DNA of 64,000 bases from an uncultured Bacilli bacterium (GCA_934096705.1 CAKOMR010000003.1:1-64000), one strand, 5' to 3'. Shown: positions 17,637 to 27,987, numbered from the stretch's first letter. The notes: generated by a model not told the origin, from the sequence alone. Translations and numbers: made by a program.

Positions 17637-18431
17637 TTATGACGCATTAGTAATAAAGTCAGCATTTTCTTCGAAATAATTATCTGGAATGCATGAGCCT
17701 CTTCCTTCTACGGGAGAACTATCATCACAGCCAATATCAGTTTTTTCTTCATCATCTTCGTTTATGTCAGTTTCATCAACATAAGTACTTGCATCAATTA
17801 TGTTATAATCATCTACATTTATTTTATTTTCGTTTCTATAGTCTTCTTCATCATTAAATGCAGGATATCCATCCATAGTATAAACAGAATCTGTTCCTTT
17901 ATCATATAAGATATAATCAATGTAGTTTCTCCATAAATAAGTATATGCAAAATTAGGATATTTTAAATCATCTATTTGTAAATATTTTCCTTTTTCTAAA
18001 AAAGTACCATTAATTTCTTGATTAGGTTCATACGTTGTTTCACCAGTTCTGCAAACTGGGTTGCTCATATCATAACAAGTGTATATATTTTTAAAATTTA
18101 TATAAAATGTTATATTATCACCACTTTTGTCATATGTACAACTCGTAGAATTTATATAATTTGCACCATATGTGTTTTCACTAGAGCCAGTTTCAAAACA
18201 ACTTCCATCTTTATTAATCATAATTGTAACTTTATTTTTTACACTAACTCCATTAGCTTTGCCAGTGTATTCAATTTGATACATTAAATCCTTACGTAAT
18301 AAATAATCAAAATCTTCATTACTATATTTGTATAAATCCTTCTTTTTAGGCTTTACTTCTTCTTTTTCTTTGCATCCGCTTAAAGAAAAAATTAGTAAAA
18401 ATGCACATAATGTTTTAATTAATCTTTTCAT
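17637..18431 (-). CDS. Lipoprotein of unknown function
   Basis: 264 residues with a lipoprotein signal (MKRLIKTLCAFLLIFSLSGC). The mature part begins with a lysine/glutamate stretch, then a domain with several cysteines (SCTYDKSG, YTCYDMSNPVCRTG), and the C-terminal 60 residues are very acidic and end with a Cys pair (DIGCDDSSPVEGRGSCIPD) that may form a disulfide. No family recognised. It lies just after galE with 13 bases between, so it may be the last gene of the polysaccharide operon and could be a surface accessory. Confidence 0.65.
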   Translation of the reverse strand: MKRLIKTLCAFLLIFSLSGCKEKEEVKPKKKDLYKYSNEDFDYLLRKDLMYQIEYTGKANGVSVKNKVTIMINKDGSCFETGSSENTYGANYINSTSCTYDKSGDNITFYINFKNIYTCYDMSNPVCRTGETTYEPNQEINGTFLEKGKYLQIDDLKYPNFAYTYLWRNYIDYILYDKGTDSVYTMDGYPAFNDEEDYRNENKINVDDYNIIDASTYVDETDINEDDEEKTDIGCDDSSPVEGRGSCIPDNYFEENADFITNAS

Positions 18432-18444
18432 AATACTTCCAAAA

Positions 18445-19446
18445 TTATTTATTATTTAATTCAAATTCATAAGCATCTTTGCACATGTCTTCAATATTTT
18501 TTTCAGCATGCCATCCTAAAAATTTATTTGCATATTCACAAGATGCATAGCAAGTAGCAATATCTCCAGGTCTTCTTCCTGTAATTTTATAGTTTACTTT
18601 AACACCATTTACTTTTTCAAAAGTTTTAACCATTTCAAGTACACTTACACCTTTTCCTGTGCCTAAATTGCATATAACAAGTCCAGGATTGTCACAAATT
18701 TTTTCTAATGCTTTAACATGTCCTTTTGCAAGATCTACAACATGAATATAATCTCTTACACCTGTGCCATCAACTGTATCATAATCATCACCAAATACAC
18801 TTAAACATTCAAGTTTTCCAGTAGCAACCTTTACTATATAAGGCATTAAATTATTTGGTATACCATTAGGGTCTTCACCGATTAAATGAGACTCATGACA
18901 TCCAACAGGATTAAAATATCTAAGAATCATTAAATTCCAAGAATTATCTGATTTATATAAATCTTTTAAAATATCTTCAATCATAAGTTTCGTAGAACCA
19001 TAAGGGTTTGTTGTACTCAAATGGCAATCTTCAGTAAGTGGTAATCTTTCTGGAGTTCCATATACTGTAGCACTCGAAGAAAACACAAAGTTTTTAACAT
19101 TATTTTCTTTCATTACTTCAAGTAAATTAATTGTAGAAAATAAATTATTTCTATAATATTCAAGTGGTATTTCAACAGATTCACCAACGGCCTTTAAACC
19201 TGCAAAATGAATCACCGCATCTATTTTATTTTCATTAAATATTTTATTTAACAAAGTTTTATCTTCTACATTACCTTCGTAAAATTTAAAATCTTTATTA
19301 GTTATTTTTTTTATGTTTTCAAGTACACTTGGTTTTGAATTTACAAAATTATCTATTATAATAATTTCATAATCCTTATTAAGTAATTCAACTGCTGTAT
19401 GAGAGCCAATATATCCAGCACCACCAGTAACTAATATTTTATTCAT
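18445..19446 (-). CDS. galE: UDP-glucose 4-epimerase
   Basis: Interconverts UDP-glucose and UDP-galactose (or the GlcNAc forms). 333 residues, extended SDR: NAD site TGGAGYIGSHTAVEL at the N-terminus, HFAGLKAVGES, catalytic FSSSATVYG with the Ser and the later YGSTKLMIED (Tyr-x3-Lys), and ILRYFNPVGCHES. The start codon overlaps the end of the deacetylase gene, with GGAGGAAAT before it, so the two are coupled. It would supply a galactose-type precursor for the neighbouring glycosyltransferases. Confidence 0.93.
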   Translation of the reverse strand: MNKILVTGGAGYIGSHTAVELLNKDYEIIIIDNFVNSKPSVLENIKKITNKDFKFYEGNVEDKTLLNKIFNENKIDAVIHFAGLKAVGESVEIPLEYYRNNLFSTINLLEVMKENNVKNFVFSSSATVYGTPERLPLTEDCHLSTTNPYGSTKLMIEDILKDLYKSDNSWNLMILRYFNPVGCHESHLIGEDPNGIPNNLMPYIVKVATGKLECLSVFGDDYDTVDGTGVRDYIHVVDLAKGHVKALEKICDNPGLVICNLGTGKGVSVLEMVKTFEKVNGVKVNYKITGRRPGDIATCYASCEYANKFLGWHAEKNIEDMCKDAYEFELNNK

Positions 19447-20740
19447 TATTTCCTCCTATCATATTTATAAATGAATTAATATTCATATTTCTTCCAACTT
19501 TAAATCTATTTAACGCTTTTGATGATAAATTATTGCTATAATTAAATCCAGGATTAACTGTAACTGCATAATCATAGTTTTCTTTAGTTATAGCTATAGT
19601 ATCTTTATTATAACTTCCATATGGATAAGCTATCGTATTAATATTTTTACTTAAAAGAGTTTCTAAATCTTTTTTGCTTAAAGTAAGCTCTTCATATTGT
19701 TTTTCATAACTATTTTGACCAAGCTTATTATGAGTTAAAGTATGTGAACCTATCTCCACGATGCCAGAATTATCCATTTCTTTAACCATGTCGCTAGTTA
19801 CATAAGTGTCTCCATCCATCCATCTTGTGATTATATAAAAACAACTTTTTAAATTATATTTTTTTAGTATAGGATAAGCATTATCATAAACATTTTTATA
19901 TCCATCATCAAATGTAATTATTATAGGCTTTTCATATTCATCAGCTTTGTCTATTTCTGATAAGAAAAGGCTTGTATAACCATTATCACTTAAATACTTC
20001 ATTTGCATTTCAAAGTCTTTTACATTAACAAAAAGTGATGTGTCTCCCCATGCATTATCATCAACTGCATGATACATTAAAATTGGAATCTTTTTACCTA
20101 AAGATATTTCCGATACTAAAGAAAATCCAGTATTATATTTTTTAAATGATGTAGCAAATTTTTCATTACTATAAATTATTTTATTTTGATAAACATAATA
20201 ATCCTTATTATTTTCCTTTAAAAAGTTAATAAAGTCTTTTTTTACATTATTTTTATATAATAAATTTTCTTTTTGCTTTTCATCATCATTAATGCTTTTT
20301 GTTATAATGCTTTCACTATATATTTTTAAAATTTCATCTTTTTCTTTTTGACTTAAATTTTTATCAATGAAATTATCAATATCTTCGTATTTTAATAGAT
20401 TAATATCTTTTTCAACATTCAAAATTTGTTCATATGACTTCGTAGGATTTTTAATATCCTCGATAGATAAACTTTCTATTTTCATAGAATTTATTTTTTC
20501 ATGAGTTTCAATGTTATTATTAAAATAAATGCTTAAAGTATCACTATTATTAACTTTTTCGCCATCAATATAGGATTTATATTTTTCATATATATCATTT
20601 ACTTTTATACTAATTTCAGCATTTTCTTTTTCCTTATTAGATTTATCTTTATTACTTTTATAAAAATAAAATAGTATCATTGCAATAAATGATATAATAA
20701 GTAAACTAAATAGCATAATAATTAATTTTCTTTTATTCAT
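19439..20740 (-). CDS. Membrane-anchored polysaccharide deacetylase (NodB domain, CE4)
   Basis: 433 residues. An N-terminal membrane helix (about 7-27) is followed by a charged region of about 170 residues with coiled-coil character, then a NodB domain: PILMYHAVDDNAW, ITFDDGYKNVY (catalytic and metal Asp), EIGSHTLTHNKLG (metal His pair) and TIAYPYGSYNK. It would act outside the membrane, removing N-acetyl groups from a glycan. Between tagA and galE in the polysaccharide operon, so the substrate may be the exported polymer rather than peptidoglycan; the sequence does not decide. Confidence 0.85.
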   Translation of the reverse strand: MNKRKLIIMLFSLLIISFIAMILFYFYKSNKDKSNKEKENAEISIKVNDIYEKYKSYIDGEKVNNSDTLSIYFNNNIETHEKINSMKIESLSIEDIKNPTKSYEQILNVEKDINLLKYEDIDNFIDKNLSQKEKDEILKIYSESIITKSINDDEKQKENLLYKNNVKKDFINFLKENNKDYYVYQNKIIYSNEKFATSFKKYNTGFSLVSEISLGKKIPILMYHAVDDNAWGDTSLFVNVKDFEMQMKYLSDNGYTSLFLSEIDKADEYEKPIIITFDDGYKNVYDNAYPILKKYNLKSCFYIITRWMDGDTYVTSDMVKEMDNSGIVEIGSHTLTHNKLGQNSYEKQYEELTLSKKDLETLLSKNINTIAYPYGSYNKDTIAITKENYDYAVTVNPGFNYSNNLSSKALNRFKVGRNMNINSFINMIGGNNE

Positions 20741-20782
20741 ATACTCTAAATAAATTATAGTTTATTTATTAAAATATGTCTA

Positions 20783-21481
20783 TCATTTTTTTAACATAAA
20801 AGTTACATTATTTTTAATAAATCTTTTTATTCTTTTAGGTTCACAAATAATTCTATAAAACCACTCTAAATTTAATTTTATAAATATTTTCGGAGCTCTT
20901 TTTTTAGTACCGCTTAATACATCAAATGTTCCCCCAACGCCTATATAAACGCCTTTTTTTGCTTTATCAATATATTTATTTATTAGTAATTCTTGAGTTG
21001 GCACTCCTAGAGCCACCAATACTAAATCTGGTGATAATGAAATTATTTTTTCCATTACTTTTTCTTTATTTTCTACATATCCATGATCATAACCTAAAAT
21101 TTTTATATTTGGATAAGTAGTTTTAATCTTTTCTACTAGTTTTTCAATAACTTCAGGTTTACTACCCAATAAATAAATATTAAGTCCTTTTTCATTGCAT
21201 ATTTCTAAAGCTTTCTTTGAAATATCTACACCAGTAATTCTTTCTTTAATGTTAATGCCATATTTCTTTGCTTTTTTTATAATAGAAATTCCATCAGGAA
21301 CTAAACTATTATTTTTATTTAAAAGCATATTTTTAATAGTTTCATCATTATATGAATTCATAATAATCTCTGGATTAACAGTTATTATAAATTTCTTTTG
21401 TTTATTTTTTAGTAAATCCTCTAAATAATCATAATACTTTTTTTCAGCATCTCGATATATTAAATTTAAAATATCTTTCAT
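20783..21481 (-). CDS. tagA: WecG/TagA/CpsF family glycosyltransferase
   Basis: 232 residues, GT26. TagA adds ManNAc to undecaprenyl-PP-GlcNAc, completing the wall teichoic acid linkage unit. Seen: FIITVNPEIIMNSYNDE (with the conserved Thr), SLVPDGISIIKKAKKYG (with the catalytic Asp of the PDG), ITGVDISKKAL, and the LVALGVPTQELLINKY motif. Its ATG overlaps the stop of the upstream GT4 gene and GGATG precedes it. MnaA (22810) could make its donor from UDP-GlcNAc, and the TagO-like enzyme (40025) its acceptor. Confidence 0.9.
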   Translation of the reverse strand: MKDILNLIYRDAEKKYYDYLEDLLKNKQKKFIITVNPEIIMNSYNDETIKNMLLNKNNSLVPDGISIIKKAKKYGINIKERITGVDISKKALEICNEKGLNIYLLGSKPEVIEKLVEKIKTTYPNIKILGYDHGYVENKEKVMEKIISLSPDLVLVALGVPTQELLINKYIDKAKKGVYIGVGGTFDVLSGTKKRAPKIFIKLNLEWFYRIICEPKRIKRFIKNNVTFMLKK

Positions 21482-22749
21482 TACTCATCCTTTTTAATAT
21501 AATCAATAATAACTTTAGCTTTGTGACTCCAGTCATTTTCTATAGCCTCAGACTTTAATAATTTCAAATAATCTTTATCTTTTTTCTTTTCCATTGCTAA
21601 ATCTAATTTTTTAATAAAATCTTCATGATTTTTACCTATTAAAACAGATTTATATTTTTTACATTCAAGCATGTCTGTTGTAACGATAGGTTTTTCCATT
21701 GCCATATATTCAAATAATTTCACAGGGCTTGTGGAACTAGTTATATCATTAAGTACAAAAGGTATTATCATTACATCCATTTTAATAGCATAATTTTTAA
21801 GTATTTTATAATCCCTAGGACCAAAAAAGTAAACATTTTTTAAAGTTCCTATCTCACTTTTATCAAAACTATCATCATATTTAATTCCAAATAAAACAAT
21901 ATTATATTTATTTGTATCATTTATTTTTTTTATTAAATCATAATCAAACCAACTTGCAAGAGCACCATAATAACATATACATGGTTTATTTAAAACTTTT
22001 TCAAATTCATCTTCGTATTTAAAATTTTTGTCAATTGTTTGAAAAAATTCATAATCTACTCCATTTGATGAAAATATTAAATTTTCTTTTCCTCTTTTTT
22101 TAATTATATCTTTTTCAAGATTATCCGCAGTTACAACAACATAAACATTTTTTTTATGATTTAAAACATATTCATATTTATCAGATATATTTTTAGGAAG
22201 GTCTTTCGTACCTGAAAGTACCGGAGAAATATGATCAATATATTCATATATAAATTTGAAACCATTATTTAAATAATCTTCAATATTTTTTACAGATAAT
22301 TTCCAATCGGTGGAATAAAGCTGAATATATTTGGGCTTATTTACATTCTTTAAACACTTCATAAGTATTTTATTTAAAGTAATATTATTATAATTAATTA
22401 AATATAAATTATCACTAAATTTCTTATATATTTTAACTTTATCTGTCATAGTTGTTACCTCATAAAAAACTAAACAACCATTCTTAGATAAATTATTTGC
22501 TATATGCTGAGGTCTTTGAAAAAGTGGTACATTATAGCCAAAACTACTTCTCCATAAAATGATTCTATCATATGTATTATTTTTTAAAATTTCATTAATT
22601 TCTTTTGTATATTTTCTTTTGCAAAAAAAGGTTTTTAAACTAATCTTATCTAAATAATTAGCAATTATATAGGCTCTTAATTTTTTACAAAATCCCTTAA
22701 ATCCATATTTTTTGTATACATTTACAAGTTTACTTATTTTTTCTTTCAT
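21481..22749 (-). CDS. GT4-like glycosyltransferase
   Basis: 422 residues of GT-B type. A basic N-terminus is followed by RIILWRSSFGYNVPLFQRPQ, a common start of GT-B enzymes of the 'glycosyl transferase group 1' type; the C-terminal Rossmann half has FFGPRDYKILKNYAIKMDVM and VKLFEYMAMEKPIVTTDM, where the E in LFEYMA is the usual catalytic-loop Glu. Sugar specificity cannot be told. AAGGAG lies before the ATG and a probable promoter with TATAAT lies in the gap after the mnaA terminator, so this gene may start a sub-operon with tagA, deacetylase and galE. Confidence 0.85.
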   Translation of the reverse strand: MKEKISKLVNVYKKYGFKGFCKKLRAYIIANYLDKISLKTFFCKRKYTKEINEILKNNTYDRIILWRSSFGYNVPLFQRPQHIANNLSKNGCLVFYEVTTMTDKVKIYKKFSDNLYLINYNNITLNKILMKCLKNVNKPKYIQLYSTDWKLSVKNIEDYLNNGFKFIYEYIDHISPVLSGTKDLPKNISDKYEYVLNHKKNVYVVVTADNLEKDIIKKRGKENLIFSSNGVDYEFFQTIDKNFKYEDEFEKVLNKPCICYYGALASWFDYDLIKKINDTNKYNIVLFGIKYDDSFDKSEIGTLKNVYFFGPRDYKILKNYAIKMDVMIIPFVLNDITSSTSPVKLFEYMAMEKPIVTTDMLECKKYKSVLIGKNHEDFIKKLDLAMEKKKDKDYLKLLKSEAIENDWSHKAKVIIDYIKKDE

Positions 22750-22783
22750 ATATCTCCTTTATCTAAATTAATTATATCATGAT

Positions 22784-22814
22784 AAAAAAAAAGTACCAAT
22801 ATTTTGGCACTATT
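22784..22814 (-). terminator. Intrinsic terminator after mnaA
   Basis: Minus strand AGTGCCAA-aata-TTGGTACT followed by nine T directly at the mnaA end. It separates the upstream and downstream halves of the polysaccharide locus. Confidence 0.8.
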
Positions 22815-23916
22815 TATTAAATCTTTCAATAATTGCATCGACAATTTTTTCTGATGCATGTCCATCTCCATATGGATTTGATGCCCTGCTCATCTTTTCA
22901 TATTCCTTTTGATTAGTTAATAACTTTTTAGTTTCATTATATATTGTTTCTTCATCTGTTCCCACAAGTTTTAAAGTACCGGATTTAATTCCTTCAGGAC
23001 GCTCTGTTGTATCTCTTAAAACTAAAACTGGCTTTCCAAGTGATGGAGCCTCTTCCTGAATCCCGCCACTATCTGTTAAAATTATATAACTTTTATTTTG
23101 AAAATTATGAAAATCAAATACCTCAAGAGGCTCAATTAAGTGAACTTTATCATCACCATCAAATATTTCATTTGCTATTTCTCTAACCTTAGGATTTAAA
23201 TGAATTGGATAAATTACTTTTACATCACAAAATTCATCAGTTATTCTTTTTACTGCCTTAAAAATATTTCTCATAGGCTCACCTAGATTTTCTCTTCGAT
23301 GAGCTGTAAGTAAAATCATTTTTTCATTTTGTTTAATCCACTCAAGCTCTGGATGAGTATAGTTATTCTTTATAGTTGTACTCATTGCATCAATTGCAGT
23401 ATTCCCTGTAACATATATTTTACTTTTATCTTTACCCTCTTTTAAAAGGTTTTCTTTACTCATTAAAGTTGGTGCAAAATACATATCTGTCATACAGTCT
23501 ACCATTTGTCTATTCATTTCTTCGGGATACGGAGAATATTTATCATAAGTTCTAAGTCCTGCTTCAACATGTCCTATTGAAGTGCCATTATAAAATGCCG
23601 CTAAAGCACCTGCAAAAGTTGTTGTTGTATCACCATGAACAAGCACAATATCCGGTTTTTCTTTTTTAATAACTTCCTCAAGTCCTGTTAATGCTCTAGT
23701 GGTAATATCTCCTAAAGTTTGGCCTTGTTTCATAATATTTAAATCATAATCAGGTTTAATATTAAATGTTTCTAAAACACTATCAAGCATTTGCCTATGT
23801 TGTGCTGTTACCACAACTATACTTTCAATTTCTTTTCTTTTTTCTAATTCTTTTACAAGAGGAGCCATCTTTATAGCCTCCGGTCTTGTTCCAAAAATAC
23901 TTATTACTTTAATCAT
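22810..23916 (-). CDS. mnaA: UDP-N-acetylglucosamine 2-epimerase (non-hydrolysing)
   Basis: 368 residues. Converts UDP-GlcNAc to UDP-ManNAc. Seen: FGTRPEAIKMAPLVKEL at the N-terminus, VVTAQHRQMLD, VLVHGDTTTTFAGALAAFY, GHVEAGLRTYDKYSPYPEEM, LLTAHRRENLGEP and LTDSGGIQEEAPSLGKPVL, all signatures of the WecB/MnaA family. GGAG lies before the ATG. UDP-ManNAc made here is the expected donor for TagA. Confidence 0.95.
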   Translation of the reverse strand: MIKVISIFGTRPEAIKMAPLVKELEKRKEIESIVVVTAQHRQMLDSVLETFNIKPDYDLNIMKQGQTLGDITTRALTGLEEVIKKEKPDIVLVHGDTTTTFAGALAAFYNGTSIGHVEAGLRTYDKYSPYPEEMNRQMVDCMTDMYFAPTLMSKENLLKEGKDKSKIYVTGNTAIDAMSTTIKNNYTHPELEWIKQNEKMILLTAHRRENLGEPMRNIFKAVKRITDEFCDVKVIYPIHLNPKVREIANEIFDGDDKVHLIEPLEVFDFHNFQNKSYIILTDSGGIQEEAPSLGKPVLVLRDTTERPEGIKSGTLKLVGTDEETIYNETKKLLTNQKEYEKMSRASNPYGDGHASEKIVDAIIERFNK

Positions 23917-23977
23917 TTATTCTCCTATATAAATTTAATAAAATTAACAAAATAAATTATATTACTTTTTTATCTTT

Positions 23978-25720
23978 CTATTTTTTAGCTTTTTCTTTAT
24001 TTTTATTATTTACAAAAAATATTCCTATTAAAAATGGTAATGTTGTAAATAGACCATATACATATCTAAATTCACCCCATACAGGTGAAGCAATAAGCAT
24101 TGTTATCCAAATTGTTATGCAAGGTAAAAATGGAATTATACCAAACTTTTTATTTTTAATAATAAAGCTAACTAGTAAAACTAATATTGTCCAAACACAT
24201 AATCCTATGCTCCACTGCATACAAAATAATGGTAAATCACGTGCTTCTCCTTTAGATAATATATCTTTAACTTTGTTGTTTGTTTTTGTGTCCATTGTAA
24301 TACCAAGATTATTTTCCCAAGTTGTATTTGATACACTCCAATAAACAACATTTGGATACCAATAGCCAAGAGTACTAATAAAATAGGCTTCCATAGTTGT
24401 TGGAAAATGTTTGAATAAAAGTTTTGTATACATTTTAGCATAACCAAGTTTATTTTCATTAAACTCATCAATATTAAAACTTTTATTAAATTTAATGCCG
24501 TCAGAGACTACAGGATTATAACTAGTTGCAATAATTTCTGTAGGAAGAAGTTTATTTATCATTTTAATTTCTTTTTTTGTTAAAGTTTCACCTTTAGCAA
24601 CAACTCTGCCAATTTGTTGTAATGGCATACCAATATATTCTGATGATGATGATTTTCTTATACCACACCAAGAAAATACTGGTCCTTTTACAAATATAAA
24701 AATTAATATAACGGATAAAAATGTTATTCCAAGCTTTTTAAAATCTTTTTTTAGTAAAATAAGTATTACTACAGCCAAAATTAAATATGCATAAATTGCA
24801 TTATTTCTGAAGAAAACTGTAAGTAATGATATAATTCCAAATGAAATCATATTTTTTATTTGTAAATTATCTTTATTTTCATATATTTTATAGCATTCGG
24901 TAGTTAAAAGAAGTAAGAGTCCTGCAAATAAAACATCTTTCCACATTGTAATGCTGTAATATCCATTCATTGAGGCAAATGCATAAAATAATAATAATCC
25001 ATATGTTACTATTTTAGGACAATTTCTTTTTCTTAAAAAAACTAATGAATAAGTAAAAATCGACGATAGAATTAACATTTGTGCAAGAGACACAAATAAA
25101 ACACCCATATTCGGAGTACCAAAAATACCATAACCAATTTTATAAAATAGTGCCATAAATAAAATATGTAATACAGGATGATGATCACTAGTAATCTTAA
25201 TACCATTTACAAACATTGAATATTCTCCAATTGAATCTGGAGATAAAGTGCCAGGAAAATAAGTTAATAAATATATACTCCATACACCTAGCATTAATAT
25301 CATAGAAATAATCATAAATAATTTATTATTATATTTATATGTAGTATTAATTGTGATACTACATAATTTTTGTATTATGATATGAATAATACAAAAATAA
25401 AGTGGAAATAGTCCTATTAAATATATTAGACTGCGAAAAGAAATAATCTCTTTCCAAATATGTACACTATAAATATTATAATAAGCATAAAAATTTCTTC
25501 CAAAGATTGTTAAAATAGAAAAAATGCTTGCTAAAATGATGCTACTTATTTTATATTTGTCAATTTCAAATAAAAACTTCTTATATAATATTAAAAATAA
25601 AACGAAAACTGCAAATGATAGCACATTATAACTTACCATTATATCCATTTTAATAAATGAAAAATATGTTACAAACGATAAAAATACAATTAACACGTTT
25701 TTTAAATTATTCTTTGTCAT
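23978..25720 (-). CDS. Polytopic membrane protein, probable DUF6020 / GT-C-like
   Basis: 580 residues with about 12-14 membrane helices. The first large outside loop has LTYFPGTLSPDSIGEYSMFV and DHHPVLHILFMALF, which resemble the 'YPG...S.D...Q......HP' loop of DUF6020 and GT-C proteins with a catalytic acidic residue. A role in adding sugars from a lipid carrier, or in polymer modification outside the membrane, is inferred. Its start overlaps the end of the GT4 gene (25707-25720), so it is coupled to the polysaccharide operon. Confidence 0.7.
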   Translation of the reverse strand: MTKNNLKNVLIVFLSFVTYFSFIKMDIMVSYNVLSFAVFVLFLILYKKFLFEIDKYKISSIILASIFSILTIFGRNFYAYYNIYSVHIWKEIISFRSLIYLIGLFPLYFCIIHIIIQKLCSITINTTYKYNNKLFMIISMILMLGVWSIYLLTYFPGTLSPDSIGEYSMFVNGIKITSDHHPVLHILFMALFYKIGYGIFGTPNMGVLFVSLAQMLILSSIFTYSLVFLRKRNCPKIVTYGLLLFYAFASMNGYYSITMWKDVLFAGLLLLLTTECYKIYENKDNLQIKNMISFGIISLLTVFFRNNAIYAYLILAVVILILLKKDFKKLGITFLSVILIFIFVKGPVFSWCGIRKSSSSEYIGMPLQQIGRVVAKGETLTKKEIKMINKLLPTEIIATSYNPVVSDGIKFNKSFNIDEFNENKLGYAKMYTKLLFKHFPTTMEAYFISTLGYWYPNVVYWSVSNTTWENNLGITMDTKTNNKVKDILSKGEARDLPLFCMQWSIGLCVWTILVLLVSFIIKNKKFGIIPFLPCITIWITMLIASPVWGEFRYVYGLFTTLPFLIGIFFVNNKNKEKAKK

Positions 25721-26759
25721 TATTTAACCTATCACCATATGTTTTAAGAGCATTATCAAAAAACTTTTTCATTTTTATAGAAATATTTTTCCATTGCCAA
25801 TCTTGTATTTGACAGGCACTTTCTTGTTGTAATAATTTTATATCATCTAAGTTATTTATAAAATATTTGATTTTTTCTTTTAAACACTCCTTGGTTCTTT
25901 CTTCTAAAATATATTCTTTTTGTTTATCTCCAAAAACCTCTTTAACAATTCCAACATCAGTAGTAATGATTGGAACTCCACAAGCCATCGATTCTAAAAC
26001 TGGATTTGGCGTTCCTTCAATTTTAGACATACAAATATATAAATCAATTTTGCTATAATAATCAATCATCTCATCGTGAGGAATCATTCTTTCTTTTCTA
26101 TCGGCAAAATACATTTCAATAGGATATCCTTCGTCTATTAGTTCTTCAATTGCAGGTTTTAGCATTGTATTAACACCTTTAAAATCCTCTTTGCCTTTTT
26201 CCCATTCACTATTACCTACCCAGCCAATAACTAATTTTCTATTTTTTATATCATCAAATCTTTTTAAATTTTTTGGATAAAAATTGGATAAATCAACTCC
26301 ATCAGTTATCTCACATTTTGGTTTTTTAATAAATTTTTCATTACTATAAATATCAAGTAATTTTTTCGAAGATACATAATATTCGTTACACATCTTTAGC
26401 ATGTTATTTGTCATATTTATTTCTTCATCTGTAGTTGAATATAAATGATCATACACTGCTGTAGTAATTACTTTATGATTAAAATATTTTTCTAAAAACT
26501 CATCTTCCGAAGAAGTTAAAGCAATTGTAGATTTTTTAAAATAATTCATATACAAATCAAGCAGTTTTCCTCTCCAAAAAAAGTGAATCAAGTCATAGTC
26601 TTCAGCAAGTAATAATGCTGGAACAAGATTATCATTAAAATATTGAGTTGGTATTATTTTAAAATCATAATACTGTTTTAAATTTTTTGATACATTTCGA
26701 GCAATATTTGCAAAAGCCCAATTATCTGCATCAACAATCATTGCAATTTTCTTTTTCAT
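25707..26759 (-). CDS. GT4 family glycosyltransferase
   Basis: 350 residues, GT-B fold. The C-terminal half carries KLVIGWVGNSEWEKGKEDFK, DLYICMSKIEGTPNPVLESM and ACGVPIITTDVGIVKEVFG, the classic GT4 nucleotide-sugar region with the E-x7-E pair. Cytoplasmic, probably adding a sugar to the lipid-linked polymer. AGGAGGT precedes the ATG, and its start overlaps the TGA of the pyruvyl transferase by four bases, so expression is coupled. Confidence 0.9.
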   Translation of the reverse strand: MKKKIAMIVDADNWAFANIARNVSKNLKQYYDFKIIPTQYFNDNLVPALLLAEDYDLIHFFWRGKLLDLYMNYFKKSTIALTSSEDEFLEKYFNHKVITTAVYDHLYSTTDEEINMTNNMLKMCNEYYVSSKKLLDIYSNEKFIKKPKCEITDGVDLSNFYPKNLKRFDDIKNRKLVIGWVGNSEWEKGKEDFKGVNTMLKPAIEELIDEGYPIEMYFADRKERMIPHDEMIDYYSKIDLYICMSKIEGTPNPVLESMACGVPIITTDVGIVKEVFGDKQKEYILEERTKECLKEKIKYFINNLDDIKLLQQESACQIQDWQWKNISIKMKKFFDNALKTYGDRLNNDKE

Positions 26760-27976
26760 TTTGACCTCCTCAATTTATTTTTAATTTTTCTTAATATAGA
26801 AAATAAAGAATTAAATTTAAGTGCAAGCTTATAAGATCTAGAATTAGTAATTTGATATAATTGTGCATTTGTTTTTTCAAAATCATCAACTAATTTTTGA
26901 AAATTATTTTTATATAATTCATTTTCTGTCGTTAATGCTTCATTTATTAAACTCTCTTTTTTTAATTCTTTTTCCTTTTCTTTAAGTAATTCATATCTTT
27001 CATTACTTTCTAAAGTTATTAATCTAACTTTTTCATTAAATATTTTTTCAAAATTTTCTTTTTGTTTTACAAAATATTCATAATATAATTTACTATTTAA
27101 GTCTTTATCTTTATTAATTGGTTTATTCAAAAAATCCTTTATATTATTTAAAATAGTCTTTTTATATTTTACAAATTCATTAGGATTATCTTTTATGTTT
27201 TTAATTAGATTGTCATAATTTTTTTGAAATTCTTCTTTAGACACATAATTTACCATTTTTGTATATTTTGATAATCTATTACTAATATCGATATCAGCAC
27301 CATCATAAACAAGAAGAACAGGAACTCCAAGAGCAAGACAAGGAAGTGCACAATGAAGTCTTGTTGTTATTACCATCTTTGACGATTGATATGTTTTTAA
27401 AATATTTTCTACATATGCAAATCTTTCTTCATAAGACATATTTGTATATTCTTTATCAACATGATGAGTCCTAGTTATGACATTTTTATATTTTGCTTTT
27501 ATATTTGCAGTAGTAAAATAATCTAAATCTACCAAACAAATCTTATCTGTTTTCTTTACATCTTTAAATTTCTCTAAAGTTAAAGTTGTACATCCGGAAA
27601 AATAATTTTTAATATTTTTTTCCTCTAAATATTTTTTTACGACATCATCTCTAAGGCCAATGGGCTCATATTTTTTCAAATAATTTAAAAAATAATCCGT
27701 AAAATAACATGGCTCTTGATTTGATAATTCATCAGTTAAATGAATAGATATAAAAAGTGGATAAATAAATGGTGATGGAGGAAAAGAACATTTATCATGA
27801 TTATACCATCCACCAATAATGGCTTTTACTACTTCATTATCATTTGATGTGAATTCATTAAGTTTTTCTCTTTCAATATAATAATCAACTTGAGGTAACA
27901 ATTTTTTTATTGAATAAGATTGAATATCGTCACCCAAATTAGTTGTTTCTTTAAACACTACTAAACCATATTTCAT
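26756..27976 (-). CDS. Polysaccharide pyruvyl transferase family protein with C-terminal coiled coil
   Basis: 406 residues. Residues 1-290 match the CsaB-type family: LVVFKETTNLGDDIQSYSIK at the start, ITRTHHVDKEYTNM, and SSKMVITTRLHCALPCLALG with GVPVLLVYDG. These enzymes transfer pyruvate from PEP to a sugar, giving a negatively charged ketal in wall polysaccharide. Residues 310-390 form a Glu/Lys-rich coiled coil and the end is strongly basic (LRKIKNKLRRSK), likely for membrane or partner binding. The start is the ATG behind GGAGGTAAAA; the in-frame codons upstream include that site. Confidence 0.85.
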   Translation of the reverse strand: MKYGLVVFKETTNLGDDIQSYSIKKLLPQVDYYIEREKLNEFTSNDNEVVKAIIGGWYNHDKCSFPPSPFIYPLFISIHLTDELSNQEPCYFTDYFLNYLKKYEPIGLRDDVVKKYLEEKNIKNYFSGCTTLTLEKFKDVKKTDKICLVDLDYFTTANIKAKYKNVITRTHHVDKEYTNMSYEERFAYVENILKTYQSSKMVITTRLHCALPCLALGVPVLLVYDGADIDISNRLSKYTKMVNYVSKEEFQKNYDNLIKNIKDNPNEFVKYKKTILNNIKDFLNKPINKDKDLNSKLYYEYFVKQKENFEKIFNEKVRLITLESNERYELLKEKEKELKKESLINEALTTENELYKNNFQKLVDDFEKTNAQLYQITNSRSYKLALKFNSLFSILRKIKNKLRRSK

Positions 27977-27987
27977 TTTTACCTCCA

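Noticed and set aside
24205..24471. Minus-strand open frame of 88 codons within the DUF6020-like gene
   Set aside because: Out-of-frame shadow of a membrane protein gene, lacking a ribosome site.
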